Shown: positions 30,465 to 38,778, counted from the first letter of the stretch. The stretch: DNA of 55,993 nucleotides from an uncultured Bacteroidales bacterium (GCA_900318665.1 ONLQ01000012.1:1-55993), one strand, 5' to 3'. Translations and numbers: made by a program. Notes: generated by a model from the sequence alone, not told the origin.

Positions 30465-30472
30465 TAGCTTTG
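30465..30472 (+). promoter_or_regulatory. -7 box TAGCTTTG for the exonuclease gene
   Basis: TAnnTTTG match 24 bp before the chosen ATG at 30497; a TTTG at 30447-30450 is too close to be an ideal -33 element. Confidence 0.45.
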
Positions 30473-30496
30473 CATCTCGAAAAAACAACAGAAACA

Positions 30497-31000
30497 ATGC
30501 AAGATTTCGCAGCAATAGATTTTGAGACAGCCAACGGGCAGAGGTCCAGCGTGTGCAGCGTCGGCATCGTTGTAGTGCGTGGCGGCGTGATGACAGACAC
30601 ATTCTACAGCCTCATCAAGCCAGAGCCTAATTACTACAATTGGTTTTGCCAAGAAGTGCACGGCCTCGGCCACGAGGACACCGACAACGCCGAGGTATTC
30701 CCCAAAGTGTGGGCCAAAGTAGAGCCGCTCATCGAGGGGCTGCCACTCGTAGCACACAACAAACGATTTGACGAGAGTTGCCTACGTGCCGTAATGCAGG
30801 TCTATCAGATGGATTGGCCCGATTATGACTTCCGTTGCACGCTGCAAGCCTCACGCCGCAAACTCCGCAACCTCGAAAACCACCAGTTGCACACCGTGGC
30901 GGCAGCCTGCGGCTACAATCTAGAACATCACCACCACGCCCTGGCCGACGCCGAAGCCTGCGCCGCCATAGCAATAAAACTAATGGAAGAAGACCTATAG
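30497..31000 (+). CDS. DnaQ-like 3'-5' exonuclease
   Basis: 167 residues from MQDFAAIDFETANG. An in-frame ATG at 30347 would overlap the peptidase gene by 80 bp and add a non-conserved stretch. The exonuclease motifs are intact: ExoI DFETA (Asp-Glu), ExoII HNKRFDESCL, and ExoIII HHALADAEACA (HxAxxDA). Length and motifs match the standalone exonuclease group often annotated as polymerase III epsilon-like or exonuclease X-like rather than the replicative epsilon subunit. It probably degrades single-stranded or mismatched DNA in repair. It is the last plus-strand gene before the accessory region. Confidence 0.88.
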   Translation: MQDFAAIDFETANGQRSSVCSVGIVVVRGGVMTDTFYSLIKPEPNYYNWFCQEVHGLGHEDTDNAEVFPKVWAKVEPLIEGLPLVAHNKRFDESCLRAVMQVYQMDWPDYDFRCTLQASRRKLRNLENHQLHTVAAACGYNLEHHHHALADAEACAAIAIKLMEEDL

Positions 31001-31141
31001 CAGTAACACTGCAATTCAATTTACTATTCAGTACATCCCTGGCAGGTTACAATGACGTGCAAAGAACACGTTATTCTTTCGACTAAATTCGCAAATGCAA
31101 GGCTTTTTGAAAAGCACATTATTGAATATCAGCAATAAACA

Positions 31142-31176
31142 ATTATACCATTTAGCATAATACTAAATGGTATAAT
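31142..31176. repeat. Perfect 14-bp inverted repeat between convergent genes
   Basis: ATTATACCATTTAG and its exact complement flank the 7-nt spacer CATAATA. An outer pair of 8-bp arms (GCAAATGC at 31091-31098, GCATTTGC at 31190-31197) surrounds it. It sits between the exonuclease gene and the WYL gene, which converge. It could be a bidirectional terminator, but there is almost no G+C in the stem and no proper T run, so a protein-binding or recombination site is also possible. Confidence 0.6.
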
Positions 31177-31206
31177 GAAAAGCAGACTCGCATTTGCATT
31201 GCGACG

Positions 31207-32112
31207 CTAATCCTCTTCTTGATACTTTTGCGCCATTTTGGCTGCCTCTTCCCTCATCTCGACACGCAGTGTTTCCGGCTTCAACACCTCGAGGCTGCTG
31301 CCAAAGGATAGCAGACGCTGGCGAAGGTCGAAAGTGGGACGCAGACGGAATGAGAAGATAGAATAGTCCTTTTCGTGGCGCAGTTCGTACTGCGAACTAT
31401 GCAACGGCAGCGAGCGCAGATAGTTGGCCTGATAGGCGTCAACCTTTATCCATACGCTCTCCACTTTGCTGTCGTCAATTATCACGCCGTAGGCGCCATC
31501 AAACATCTGCTCAAGGTCGAAATCCTCGTCCCGCTGATAGGCCTCCTCTTGCGCTTCCACATTCGAAATCCTATCGAGCGCGTAGATGCGGTGCTGGCCG
31601 TTGTCGCCATAGCGGCCTATCAGATACCAGCGGCGCTCAAACATTTTCAAAGCGTGCGGCTGAAAGTTGAAATAGTGCGTAGCATGGTCGCTCCAATAGG
31701 GCGCATAATCGAAAGATACCATGTTCTTATCCTTCAAGGCTTGGAGCAGCGGCGACAGCGACTCAGTGTGCGTCGGCTCAACGGCGATATACTGCGCTGT
31801 CTCGCGGCTAGCCTCCACCACACGGTTTATCGCAATGGAGTCCATCAGCCAACGGCGGAAATAGTCGTTGCTACCGCTGTCGGCAATACGGTAGAGATGA
31901 TTGCCAGAGTCGCCGACATAGCACTCTATCTCAATGCCGAAGACGTCGCGCACCTCGTTGCGATGGCGATGGAAAGAGCGCTTGTTATAGGCGTTGCCCC
32001 CGTCCACATCGTCATAGTAATAGCGTCGGCAGATTTGCTCCAACGTCAGTCCTCGGCTGCCGCCACGCATCAGCGTGTCCACGAGCCAGATATACTTCTT
32101 CAAAGGAGTCAT
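31207..32112 (-). CDS. WYL-domain transcriptional regulator
   Basis: 301 residues from MTPLKKYIWLVDTL; starts at 32145 or 32205 are possible but add non-conserved residues. The N-terminal winged helix-turn-helix is about residues 1-78, with SRGLTLEQICRRYYYDD as the recognition region. The WYL domain follows (about 125-190), with the name-giving RWYLIGR at 161-167 and RIYALDRI after it; the WCX-type end (FRLRPTFDLRQRLLSFG) completes the fold. Characterised relatives (PafBC, BrxR, CapW) sense nucleic-acid ligands and control DNA-damage or phage-defence genes, often binding dyads at their own promoters. It is the last gene of the minus-strand cluster led by a 52-residue peptide and a repeat protein, both with the shared dyad at their promoters, so autoregulation is a natural inference. 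Confidence 0.88.
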   Translation of the reverse strand: MTPLKKYIWLVDTLMRGGSRGLTLEQICRRYYYDDVDGGNAYNKRSFHRHRNEVRDVFGIEIECYVGDSGNHLYRIADSGSNDYFRRWLMDSIAINRVVEASRETAQYIAVEPTHTESLSPLLQALKDKNMVSFDYAPYWSDHATHYFNFQPHALKMFERRWYLIGRYGDNGQHRIYALDRISNVEAQEEAYQRDEDFDLEQMFDGAYGVIIDDSKVESVWIKVDAYQANYLRSLPLHSSQYELRHEKDYSIFSFRLRPTFDLRQRLLSFGSSLEVLKPETLRVEMREEAAKMAQKYQEED

Positions 32113-32236
32113 ATATTTCGATTCTTTTATGAAATAATAACGCATAAGTTGTTGTTGCTGGTATCTAAACCTTCTACCATTTCGAAAAACGTTACCAGCC
32201 ATCACCCCAAAAGATGTGGCAGGTAACGTCGATTGA

Positions 32237-32767
32237 TTAGCAACCGCCTGTGAGTTCCCTCTTTATGCGTTCTGCCTCCTGTTCCTGCATCTTTTGAAGC
32301 AGGCTGGAATTGCCCAAGAAAGCGTGCATCGGGATGTGGCTACGATAGCGTTCAAAGAATTCGCGACCATATATGTCCTCGCCACGATAACCACGGTCTA
32401 TCAGTTCCTCCCAGTCCCATCGGTCTATGAAACGGTCAATAAACAGATAGTCGAGATTCAAATTGTAGTTACCCGACAACTTATGCCAGTTCCAGCGGTT
32501 AACGAAATAGGCAATAACGTCGGGGGTAAGCAGATACTCGTTGCTACTGTCCGAGAGAGCCTCCCAGTCCAGACGGTCCGCCCACTTCTCAATGAGCCTC
32601 ACCGTCCAGCGAATCCCGCTGTTCTGCGACACATTGTTCCAATTCAGTTTGTCGGCGTATTTCTCCAGCATTTCCTCGTTCAGACCGTAGTTGCGAGAGA
32701 TTTCGTCCCATGCATTCGTGTTGATGATGCAGTCAAGCACCTCGTTTTTTAATTCCTTGCAATTCAT
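32237..32767 (-). CDS. Hypothetical protein with W-rich (NWxxLS) helical repeats
   Basis: 176 residues, no signal peptide. Four to five degenerate repeats of about 26-30 residues are visible, each with an aromatic-acidic turn: AWDEISRNYGLN, NWNNVSQNSGIR, DWEALSDSSNEYL, NWHKLSGNYNLN, WDWEELIDRGY. Between them lies a helix of the type IEKWADRLDW or IDRFIDRWDW. I recognise this repeat style from uncharacterised Bacteroidota proteins but know no function; a protein-interaction scaffold is an inference. It sits between the 52-residue peptide gene and the WYL regulator, probably in one transcript, and has its own copy of the shared dyad at 32835-32855. Confidence 0.75.
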   Translation of the reverse strand: MNCKELKNEVLDCIINTNAWDEISRNYGLNEEMLEKYADKLNWNNVSQNSGIRWTVRLIEKWADRLDWEALSDSSNEYLLTPDVIAYFVNRWNWHKLSGNYNLNLDYLFIDRFIDRWDWEELIDRGYRGEDIYGREFFERYRSHIPMHAFLGNSSLLQKMQEQEAERIKRELTGGC

Positions 32768-32810
32768 AATAATTTTGTTTTTAGTTGTTATTAATTTGTT
32801 TGTTTAACGT

Positions 32811-32969
32811 TCACGCTACAAAGATAGCAACCCAGTGTGCCAAATCGCGACACACTCCGAAAAGAATTAGTAGGCCTTCCAAAGCAGTGGCAATCACCGC
32901 CACCCGCAAAGCCAGCCATCCGCCGTCGCTCTCGTCAAGCCATTGATAAAGTTTCTTATTCATCTTCAT
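32811..32969 (-). CDS. 52-residue predicted single-span membrane peptide
   Basis: Small open frame MKMNKKLYQWLDESDGG..., ending at TGA (32811-32813). The first 16 residues are polar and charged; residues about 18-39 form one hydrophobic helix (WLALRVAVIATALEGLLILF), followed by a short tail with CRDLAHW. An alternative start is Met3. Support for it being real: a good promoter with the shared dyad lies 45 bp upstream (33015-33051), and its end runs into the promoter of the next gene, whose -7 box starts 6 bp from its stop. Against it: no homologue is recognisable. It could be a small membrane effector or toxin-like peptide, or the region may simply be a leader. Confidence 0.5.
   Translation of the reverse strand: MKMNKKLYQWLDESDGGWLALRVAVIATALEGLLILFGVCRDLAHWVAIFVA
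32819..32855 (-). promoter_or_regulatory. Shared dyad operator + -7 box, copy 1 (repeat-protein/WYL cluster)
   Basis: Minus strand: GTGTGTC-N7-GGCACAC (32835-32855), then exactly 9 bp, then TATCTTTG (32819-32826). The two 7-bp arms are complementary at all but one position. The repeat-protein ATG is 52 bp downstream. One of four copies with identical geometry. Confidence 0.8.
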
Positions 32970-33014
32970 TGTTTGTTTCAAATTAAAAGTAGGAATTAAT
33001 CCCGATTACGCCGA

Positions 33015-33051
33015 CAAAGATACCAAAGCAGTATGCCAGATCATGACATAC
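33015..33051 (-). promoter_or_regulatory. Shared dyad operator + -7 box, copy 2 (52-residue peptide)
   Basis: Minus strand: GTATGTC-N7-GGCATAC (33031-33051), 9 bp, then TATCTTTG (33015-33022). This is the best copy and fits the four-site consensus at every position. The peptide ATG is 46 bp downstream. Confidence 0.8.
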
Positions 33052-33064
33052 ACAAAAAAAAACA

Positions 33065-33091
33065 TAAAAAAAGGCGCCACGTCGTGACGCC
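33065..33091 (-). terminator. Terminator of the DUF262 gene pair
   Basis: Minus strand: GGCGTCAC-GAC-GTGGCGCC (one G-T pair) followed by TTTTTTT. It lies about 110 bp past the second DUF262 stop and just before operator copy 2, insulating the downstream cluster. Confidence 0.75.
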
Positions 33092-33200
33092 ATAATTAAT
33101 TAAATACACTAGAATATACTAGTTTAGGTTAAGTGTATGGTTTTTCAATATAGGTTCACTAAAAAAAACTCTACCACTGTGATTATTAGATCTATTATTA

Positions 33201-35762
33201 CTACAATTGCACCGAATCATTACTTACCTCACCATCCTGCAGACATGAAAGATTTTTTTCATCCGCTTTCTTTTGAGCAATTAAGCAATCGAGGTTGGCA
33301 AGAAAAACATTTGGCGTAATAGTCTCGTTAACTCTAAAACAGAAATAATTACCCTCATCTGTAATATTATCTACTAATGGTTTTTCGCGTTTCTGATAGT
33401 CCTTCCACTCTTCCTCCATCAAATAGACATCTAATTCCGTTTCTGAAGGATTTCCATACCATTGGAAATAATAGCCATTGTATTTAAAATCAATATCCCA
33501 TCCCAATAGATAATTGGTATTTGAAATTTTCTGTCCCTCTTTTATCTCAATTTCTTGTGTGAACAACAAACTATTCCTCGGATGATTAATTACAATTACT
33601 TCCTCCCAACGATTTAATTTACCCTCAATACGGTTAGAGTACGTTGTCAATACATCATACCCCCTCCATTGTTTGAGGATATGCCATCTTGACTGTTTTT
33701 CAAACAAATCTTGAAGCAATTTATCATTTGTTATCCAATCCACTTTACAGCCTGTAGAAATAGTGGGGTCTGTTGTTAGCAATTCATGTATTATAGACTT
33801 ATTTTCGTTAAGCAACAATTCTGTACGCCAAAACGTCACCTGCTCACTGAACCACTTTTCAGAAATATCAATTCGAGATAATAATGCACGTAACAGATTA
33901 GCCTTATTATATTCATCGGACACACCCTTGCAATTAAAGAACTTCCGAGAATGTTCAAATTTATTATCAAAATCATCCCAGCAGACCTCTCCGTTTTCAT
34001 TGGTAAATAAGAATCGAATTGCACCTTTGAAAAAGGCTGTTTTTTCTGCATCTTTGATTATATCTTCCCACGTTTCGTATTCAGTTCTTTCCTCTTTCTT
34101 ACAATTCCCACAATATTTTCGCGGTTCACCTTTTTCGTCAAGAATCTGTTTGGCCTTATTTATTTCTTCAATACATCTACTCTCAAATTCTGACGGTTTA
34201 TCCCATTGGAAATAATTTTTTATTAGGGATTCGTAAACATGATGGCTATCAAGTTTATCTATAAAACCAATGGCATCACGGACTGCTTTAGTACTTCTGA
34301 TTTGGGCTTTGCCATCAGGGCTTTCTCCCGAAACCAAATTCCATACAACGCGCATCCAACGACGAAAAGAAATCTCATCAAAAAAGACATTATTCTCAAC
34401 CTCTTTAAAATACTTACATACAGCGAAGAAGATAATTCGATGGACTTGGGTAAGAGGAGTCACCTTCCATATTTTATTCCCACTTTTATCCTGAATCTCA
34501 ATATTTTTATCATAATCATCCTTCTCGTATTCTGGGATAAATTTAAATTCCTTATCCCACGGACAACCAAATAAATCTGATAGATTGGATTGTTTTTCGA
34601 ACCATATATAATATGTATCTAGTACTACTTGTAAGTCAGTAAACAACTGATATGGTATCTCGTTAGAAAAATATTGATACACATCCAAACCTTGATAAGA
34701 TATTGTCGTATCATAATCATATTGACCAGAATCTGAATTGTTTAGATACCGATATGATGCATTGTTGTTTTCTTGCGTTGAACTACCATCACCTTTACCA
34801 ATATCAAGAATAAACCCATTTTTTTCATCTTTTGCTATAAACAATTCATTCCAAAAGAATCTATTCAGAAACGCAAAGAAAACCTCATCTATCTTGTAAT
34901 CTGTTGATTTATTATGCCAAAAAATATTAGTCCACGTATTGTCCATCTTAAGAGGAATACCATTTTGGGCATCCAATAACGATTCCCACTTTTCACGTTT
35001 CACTCCATCTGATGAGTCAACCTGATCTCTAATATATCCGACCAAATCAGCCTTGAAATTTTCAAAACTAGTCAGTTGTTTCCCTCGGGCATTCATTTTG
35101 ATGTATAAGTCATCAGAGAGTCCGAAGTCTTTTAACGAAAAGTCATAAAAAACTATCAAATCATCCTTGCTCAGTTTTTCAAAATACTCCTTATATTTAT
35201 TAGAATCACTGTCCAGAAAGATTTCCTCAATACCATCAATAATATCATCGCCCTTTTTGTCAGCTATTTTGGTTCCACTTAACATTCTGAGCATTGACTG
35301 GATGGTTGGGTCTTGTTTCCAGGCTGAATAAAACCAAGTTTGGTTAGTGATAAAGCCGACCACATCGTTTCCATCAAAATCTTCGAAATAATTTGGATTG
35401 CACAGATTCTGACAAAACTCACGAGATGAAATCCTCGTCTCGTATGTAAATTTCTTTAAGGTTTCTGAAGCATCCGACAGCTTTCCTGCTCGTAAAGCAA
35501 TATACCAATGTAAAAGCCATAAAGTTGTAAGACGTTGCTGTCCATCTAATGGATTAAAATGACCATTTTCCACTGAGCCATAGATGAAATCAAGTTTTAA
35601 TTCTTCTCCATCAAGTGCTCTCTTTAAACTTGAAAGAAAATTCTTGCGCAAATACTCTTTTCCCAGTCTTCCTTGTGCATAATCACGCTGAATGATGGGA
35701 ATTTCTATTGAATTATCTTTTAAGAACTTCCAAAAGGATGTTTTGTCTGTATTATTGATCAT
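33201..35762 (-). CDS. DUF262 domain protein (GmrS-like N-terminus), second gene of a DUF262 pair
   Basis: 853 residues. The N-terminus has the DUF262 (ParB/Srx-like) motifs: IPIIQRDYAQGR at 21-32 and LDGQQRLTTLWLLHW at about 72-86, the DGQQR element thought to bind nucleotide and drive hydrolysis. The long remainder is helical and unlike anything I recognise; I see no clear DUF1524 HNH motif, so its nuclease partner may be the neighbouring protein. The C-terminal about 120 residues look beta-rich (GWDIDFKYNGYYFQWYG). Its ATG overlaps the stop of the upstream DUF262 gene (ATGA), giving translational coupling and a likely complex. Base composition is markedly AT-rich, suggesting transfer. GmrSD and SspE relatives attack modified phage DNA; that role is inferred here. 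Confidence 0.83.
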   Translation of the reverse strand: MINNTDKTSFWKFLKDNSIEIPIIQRDYAQGRLGKEYLRKNFLSSLKRALDGEELKLDFIYGSVENGHFNPLDGQQRLTTLWLLHWYIALRAGKLSDASETLKKFTYETRISSREFCQNLCNPNYFEDFDGNDVVGFITNQTWFYSAWKQDPTIQSMLRMLSGTKIADKKGDDIIDGIEEIFLDSDSNKYKEYFEKLSKDDLIVFYDFSLKDFGLSDDLYIKMNARGKQLTSFENFKADLVGYIRDQVDSSDGVKREKWESLLDAQNGIPLKMDNTWTNIFWHNKSTDYKIDEVFFAFLNRFFWNELFIAKDEKNGFILDIGKGDGSSTQENNNASYRYLNNSDSGQYDYDTTISYQGLDVYQYFSNEIPYQLFTDLQVVLDTYYIWFEKQSNLSDLFGCPWDKEFKFIPEYEKDDYDKNIEIQDKSGNKIWKVTPLTQVHRIIFFAVCKYFKEVENNVFFDEISFRRWMRVVWNLVSGESPDGKAQIRSTKAVRDAIGFIDKLDSHHVYESLIKNYFQWDKPSEFESRCIEEINKAKQILDEKGEPRKYCGNCKKEERTEYETWEDIIKDAEKTAFFKGAIRFLFTNENGEVCWDDFDNKFEHSRKFFNCKGVSDEYNKANLLRALLSRIDISEKWFSEQVTFWRTELLLNENKSIIHELLTTDPTISTGCKVDWITNDKLLQDLFEKQSRWHILKQWRGYDVLTTYSNRIEGKLNRWEEVIVINHPRNSLLFTQEIEIKEGQKISNTNYLLGWDIDFKYNGYYFQWYGNPSETELDVYLMEEEWKDYQKREKPLVDNITDEGNYFCFRVNETITPNVFLANLDCLIAQKKADEKNLSCLQDGEVSNDSVQL

Positions 35763-37699
35763 TGTTTTCTAATTTTATTTGTTGATTCCAATTTTTCAAG
35801 GCAATATTCAATATCTTTTTTGTAACCTCCTGCATCAATTTTTGTCCAATAATTTAACTCACTCATTGATGGCGAATAATATTTCATGAAAATATGTTTC
35901 GTACATGGCGGAACAAATGAAGATTTAGCATCCGTTTCTACGCCCAGATGTATTTTTTCATTCTTTCCATCCCTTGATATCTTCGGTATTGCAATATTTT
36001 TCCCCTTATCCTTACCAATAATCACACGCCGTTTCCCAGAAAAGATTGTATTTCCATAACTTTTATTAGTCGACGAATCCAGTAGAGTATAATTCCAAAT
36101 ACGATTTTTTTCTTCGGATGTCCATTCTTCGGTCTGAGGCATCTTCTTCTTTATTTCTTCATATATCGCTTTCTTTTCATTCTCAGAAGAATTAAAATAG
36201 CGACAAATATCTTCTTGAATACTCTCGTCAACTCCTATATATATATTTAGAAGCCATTCTGATTGCGTGGCATCATCTTCTTCTGCATTAGTCGTATTTG
36301 AATTTATGTGTTCCACATCCCATCCCTCAAGTTTGTATAAATGGAATGGGAATTTGTAAAACACACCTATTTGATATTTTTCGTTACTTATATAATTAGC
36401 GTTCTGATTAATAATGGTCTGAATATTGTGAAACAATAGAATCGGCTTACATTTTTGTTTATCACCACCATCTTCCTTGTATTGAAAATCCACACTAGGG
36501 CACCGCTTAATTATATCTTTTATCTTTTCTCTCAAATACGCAACAAATTCCTTTTTATCCGATACCTCATTCCATTTTTTCACCAATTCTCGTAATGATT
36601 TTTCATTCTCCATCTCCACGAGAAAACCAACATAATGATACAATTCCAAATCATTGAACCACTCTTGAAATGTTTGAAAGAAACTCTTTACTTCTCTCCA
36701 ACAGTTTTCAATCTTAGATTCCTCTTCGTTTGAATCATTGTTGAAATACTCATAAAAATAGCGAAAAGTTCTATAATTATCAGATCCTATTTTTTCTATT
36801 TGTTTATCTATTAGTTTCATTGAATTCATCTCGCATATTAAATCAAAGATAAAATCAATTCTTGTAGGCCGTTCATAGCCTTTTTTGTGAAGAAAAAGCC
36901 AGAACTCATCGTTCTGAAGCGTGTATTCGATGTTATCCCATTCGCTTGCGATTTCCTGCTGACGTAGTTTCAAATGCCCAGCTTCTTCTCCTCCAAAATT
37001 TGATCGATTAAGGAAAAGTGCTTTAATAAGTTCCGCATTGGTAAGAGAAATTTTGCCAATATTTAGCCTTGTAAAAACTTTTACAGGATCTTCATCGACA
37101 GATTCATACCAAATAAACTTTGTTTTTGAAAGTGTTTTAGATTGGAACTCATTATTATCAAAGGAAGAACCACACATATCAATAGCCCATCTATTAATTT
37201 CATTATACGTCTGCTTCATATAATGAAAATCAATATAATCATAATCTAATCTTTTCTCACTAAATGATTTAGCCTGCCCAAATTCATCTATTACCAATGA
37301 CATTAAATAATCATAACTATCATTTCGTGTTTCATATTTTATGATTGGTAATTGTTTCTTTTGTTTTCCAACCCACATTTCATTGAAATAATGAACAAGA
37401 AGAAAAATTGTAGTTAACCTTTGCTGTCCATCTATAACTTCATACCAACCATTTTTTTCTTCAGTAAAGTCCAAACGATCATCTTCTTCGCTCATATGTT
37501 TTACAACTAATGGCTGCAAGCAATACCATGTATCTTCATTGGTATCCTTTATCTTTTCTGGTTTGAATTCGTTTATGTCATTCAGCAAATCCAATACCTG
37601 TTGTTCCTTCCAACGATAGCCCCTCTGGTAAGAGGGAATAAAGAACCTCATATCGAGAAGTTCTCCAACTGATTTCAATTCTATTTTATTATCTTCCAT
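35759..37699 (-). CDS. DUF262-DUF1524 protein (GmrSD-like putative nuclease), first gene of the pair
   Basis: 646 residues. DUF262 motifs: IPSYQRGYRW (21-30) and IDGQQRLTTIFLLVHYF (about 89-105). The C-terminal half matches DUF1524: VEHIN with His464 as the likely HNH/His-Me-finger residue, then the family's WNYTLLDSSTNKSYGNTIFSGKRR around 530-560. A fused DUF262-DUF1524 protein is the architecture of single-chain GmrSD type IV restriction enzymes, which use NTP to cleave glucosylated or otherwise modified DNA. Here it is paired with a second, longer DUF262 protein overlapping by 4 bp. No methylase or specificity subunit lies nearby. AT-rich like its partner. The start MEDNKIELKSVGELLD is preceded by a -7 box at 37731. 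Confidence 0.87.
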   Translation of the reverse strand: MEDNKIELKSVGELLDMRFFIPSYQRGYRWKEQQVLDLLNDINEFKPEKIKDTNEDTWYCLQPLVVKHMSEEDDRLDFTEEKNGWYEVIDGQQRLTTIFLLVHYFNEMWVGKQKKQLPIIKYETRNDSYDYLMSLVIDEFGQAKSFSEKRLDYDYIDFHYMKQTYNEINRWAIDMCGSSFDNNEFQSKTLSKTKFIWYESVDEDPVKVFTRLNIGKISLTNAELIKALFLNRSNFGGEEAGHLKLRQQEIASEWDNIEYTLQNDEFWLFLHKKGYERPTRIDFIFDLICEMNSMKLIDKQIEKIGSDNYRTFRYFYEYFNNDSNEEESKIENCWREVKSFFQTFQEWFNDLELYHYVGFLVEMENEKSLRELVKKWNEVSDKKEFVAYLREKIKDIIKRCPSVDFQYKEDGGDKQKCKPILLFHNIQTIINQNANYISNEKYQIGVFYKFPFHLYKLEGWDVEHINSNTTNAEEDDATQSEWLLNIYIGVDESIQEDICRYFNSSENEKKAIYEEIKKKMPQTEEWTSEEKNRIWNYTLLDSSTNKSYGNTIFSGKRRVIIGKDKGKNIAIPKISRDGKNEKIHLGVETDAKSSFVPPCTKHIFMKYYSPSMSELNYWTKIDAGGYKKDIEYCLEKLESTNKIRKQ

Positions 37700-37730
37700 A
37701 TTCTTTATTTTATTAATTGTTTATGATTTG

Positions 37731-37738
37731 CAAATCTA
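37731..37738 (-). promoter_or_regulatory. -7 box TAGATTTG of the DUF262 pair
   Basis: Minus-strand TAnnTTTG match 31 bp before the ATG. A half-site resembling the shared dyad (ATGTGTC, 37763-37769) lies upstream but is one base out of register and its partner arm is absent, so I do not count it as a fifth operator. Confidence 0.5.
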
Positions 37739-37992
37739 CATAAAATCCACGAATCACACACAGACACATGAGTTTTTTTCATGATATTCAGAGAAAATAT
37801 ACAAAAATCCCCACACTCAAACATCAATGTGGTAGATCCAACGAATAGTTGTCAGTGATTATTTATCAAAAAGTCGGAATATGTATTTCAAAAGCGTTTT
37901 TTGCGGGATGTTTTTGTTCGAGTTTCCTTCGAGTTTTCTTCGAACATTGCTCAAGGTTGATTTCTGATATTTTTTGTAAATTATTCTCTTCC

Positions 37993-38370
37993 TTAGTTGT
38001 GGTCGTATATCGGATATTTTTTGTGACGGCTGATAACGAAGTCGTAAAGTTCTTTGTCTTTCTCCTTCAGATATTCGAGGCAGATGCCCTCGAACTCGGG
38101 ATATTCAACACCAACACTAGGACGTTGGTCAAAACGGGGAAAACCGTATGCCCAGTATTCATTTTTGAAATCTTCGAGTTTAGAGTACATCCCGCAACTT
38201 GTTACAACAGTGGAAACGACAAACTCATCGTCACTGTCTCCGAGCCTGTTGTGAGCCCACAGCGACAGGCCTCCCGGCACGAACTTGTGCCGTGCAAACA
38301 CATAGTCGATAAACTCATGATTTTTAACAAAGAGCCAGAAAAACTTTTCATTTAATTCAAATCTGTCCAT
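37993..38370 (-). CDS. Hypothetical protein, 125 residues
   Basis: Starts MDRFELNEKFFWLFVKNHEFIDYVF and ends near HKKYPIYDHN. No signal peptide or membrane span; rich in aromatic and acidic residues, with a compact mixed alpha/beta look (LSLWAHNRLGDSDDEFVVSTVVTSCGMY). I do not recognise a family. It lies upstream of the DUF262 pair on the same strand but about 300 bp away, and downstream of the structured RNA region and operator copy 4, whose transcript could reach it through a leader of about 270 nt. An immunity or accessory role is speculation. Confidence 0.6.
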   Translation of the reverse strand: MDRFELNEKFFWLFVKNHEFIDYVFARHKFVPGGLSLWAHNRLGDSDDEFVVSTVVTSCGMYSKLEDFKNEYWAYGFPRFDQRPSVGVEYPEFEGICLEYLKEKDKELYDFVISRHKKYPIYDHN

Positions 38371-38479
38371 ATCTAATAATTTTTGGTTAGTTGTTTTTTT
38401 CTATTTTTAAATTCATCAAAGCGTCAAATAATCATTCCATACATATAATAAATTAAATACTGAAAGCAAAACTTTAGCG

Positions 38480-38641
38480 TTTTAATATTTTTTAAGCAAG
38501 CAACCGAAGATAAAAAACAGAAACAATGGATTCTCGTTTTTTGTCCTCACGTGGCAAAATGGCACGGGCCTTTTGTATAAGGCGACACCCTGATTCGTGG
38601 TAATCATGGCCTTGCAGCCCGTCAGACAACACGCAAACTTT
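38480..38641 (-). ncRNA. Candidate structured RNA or structured leader
   Basis: Read on the minus strand, a G+C-rich segment in an AT-rich gap folds into nested stems: TTGTC/GACAA (38625-38629 with 38541-38545), ACGGGC/GCCCGT (38617-38622 with 38564-38569), AAGGC/GCCTT (38609-38613 with 38579-38583) and TGATT/AATCA (38602-38606 with 38591-38595) closing on a 6-nt loop. The promoter with operator copy 4 points into it, with the predicted start a few bases upstream of the first stem. The end is uncertain; a weak T run occurs near 38490-38510. It may be a free small RNA or the 5' leader of the 125-residue gene. Confidence 0.45.
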
Positions 38642-38647
38642 TTTTAG

Positions 38648-38684
38648 CAAAGATAGGCATATGGTATGCCCTACTGCGACATAG
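38648..38684 (-). promoter_or_regulatory. Shared dyad operator + -7 box, copy 4 (structured RNA)
   Basis: Minus strand: CTATGTC-N7-GGCATAC (38664-38684), 9 bp, then TATCTTTG (38648-38655). The 9-bp spacer adds a third half-site, so GGCATA-CCA-TATGCC is itself a perfect palindrome. Confidence 0.75.
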
Positions 38685-38770
38685 GGCTAAATGCCTTGTT
38701 TTTTTTTCTTTATTTTTGCTCGCCTACGCATTTTTTTAAAAAAATAGTATAACGGAAAGGAAAAATTGCA

Positions 38771-38778
38771 TAATTTTG
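38771..38778 (+). promoter_or_regulatory. -7 box TAATTTTG for the lipoprotein
   Basis: TAnnTTTG match on the plus strand. It would give a leader of about 160 nt before the ATG at 38946. No -33 element is evident. Confidence 0.5.

Noticed and set aside
37731-37769. Fifth copy of the shared operator upstream of the DUF262 pair
   Set aside because: Only one half-site (ATGTGTC) is present, one base out of register, and the other arm is missing.
38482-38607. 41-codon minus-strand frame (MITTNQGVALYK...) in the intergenic gap
   Set aside because: It coincides with the nested stems of the candidate RNA, as does a 25-codon plus-strand frame; no protein features.
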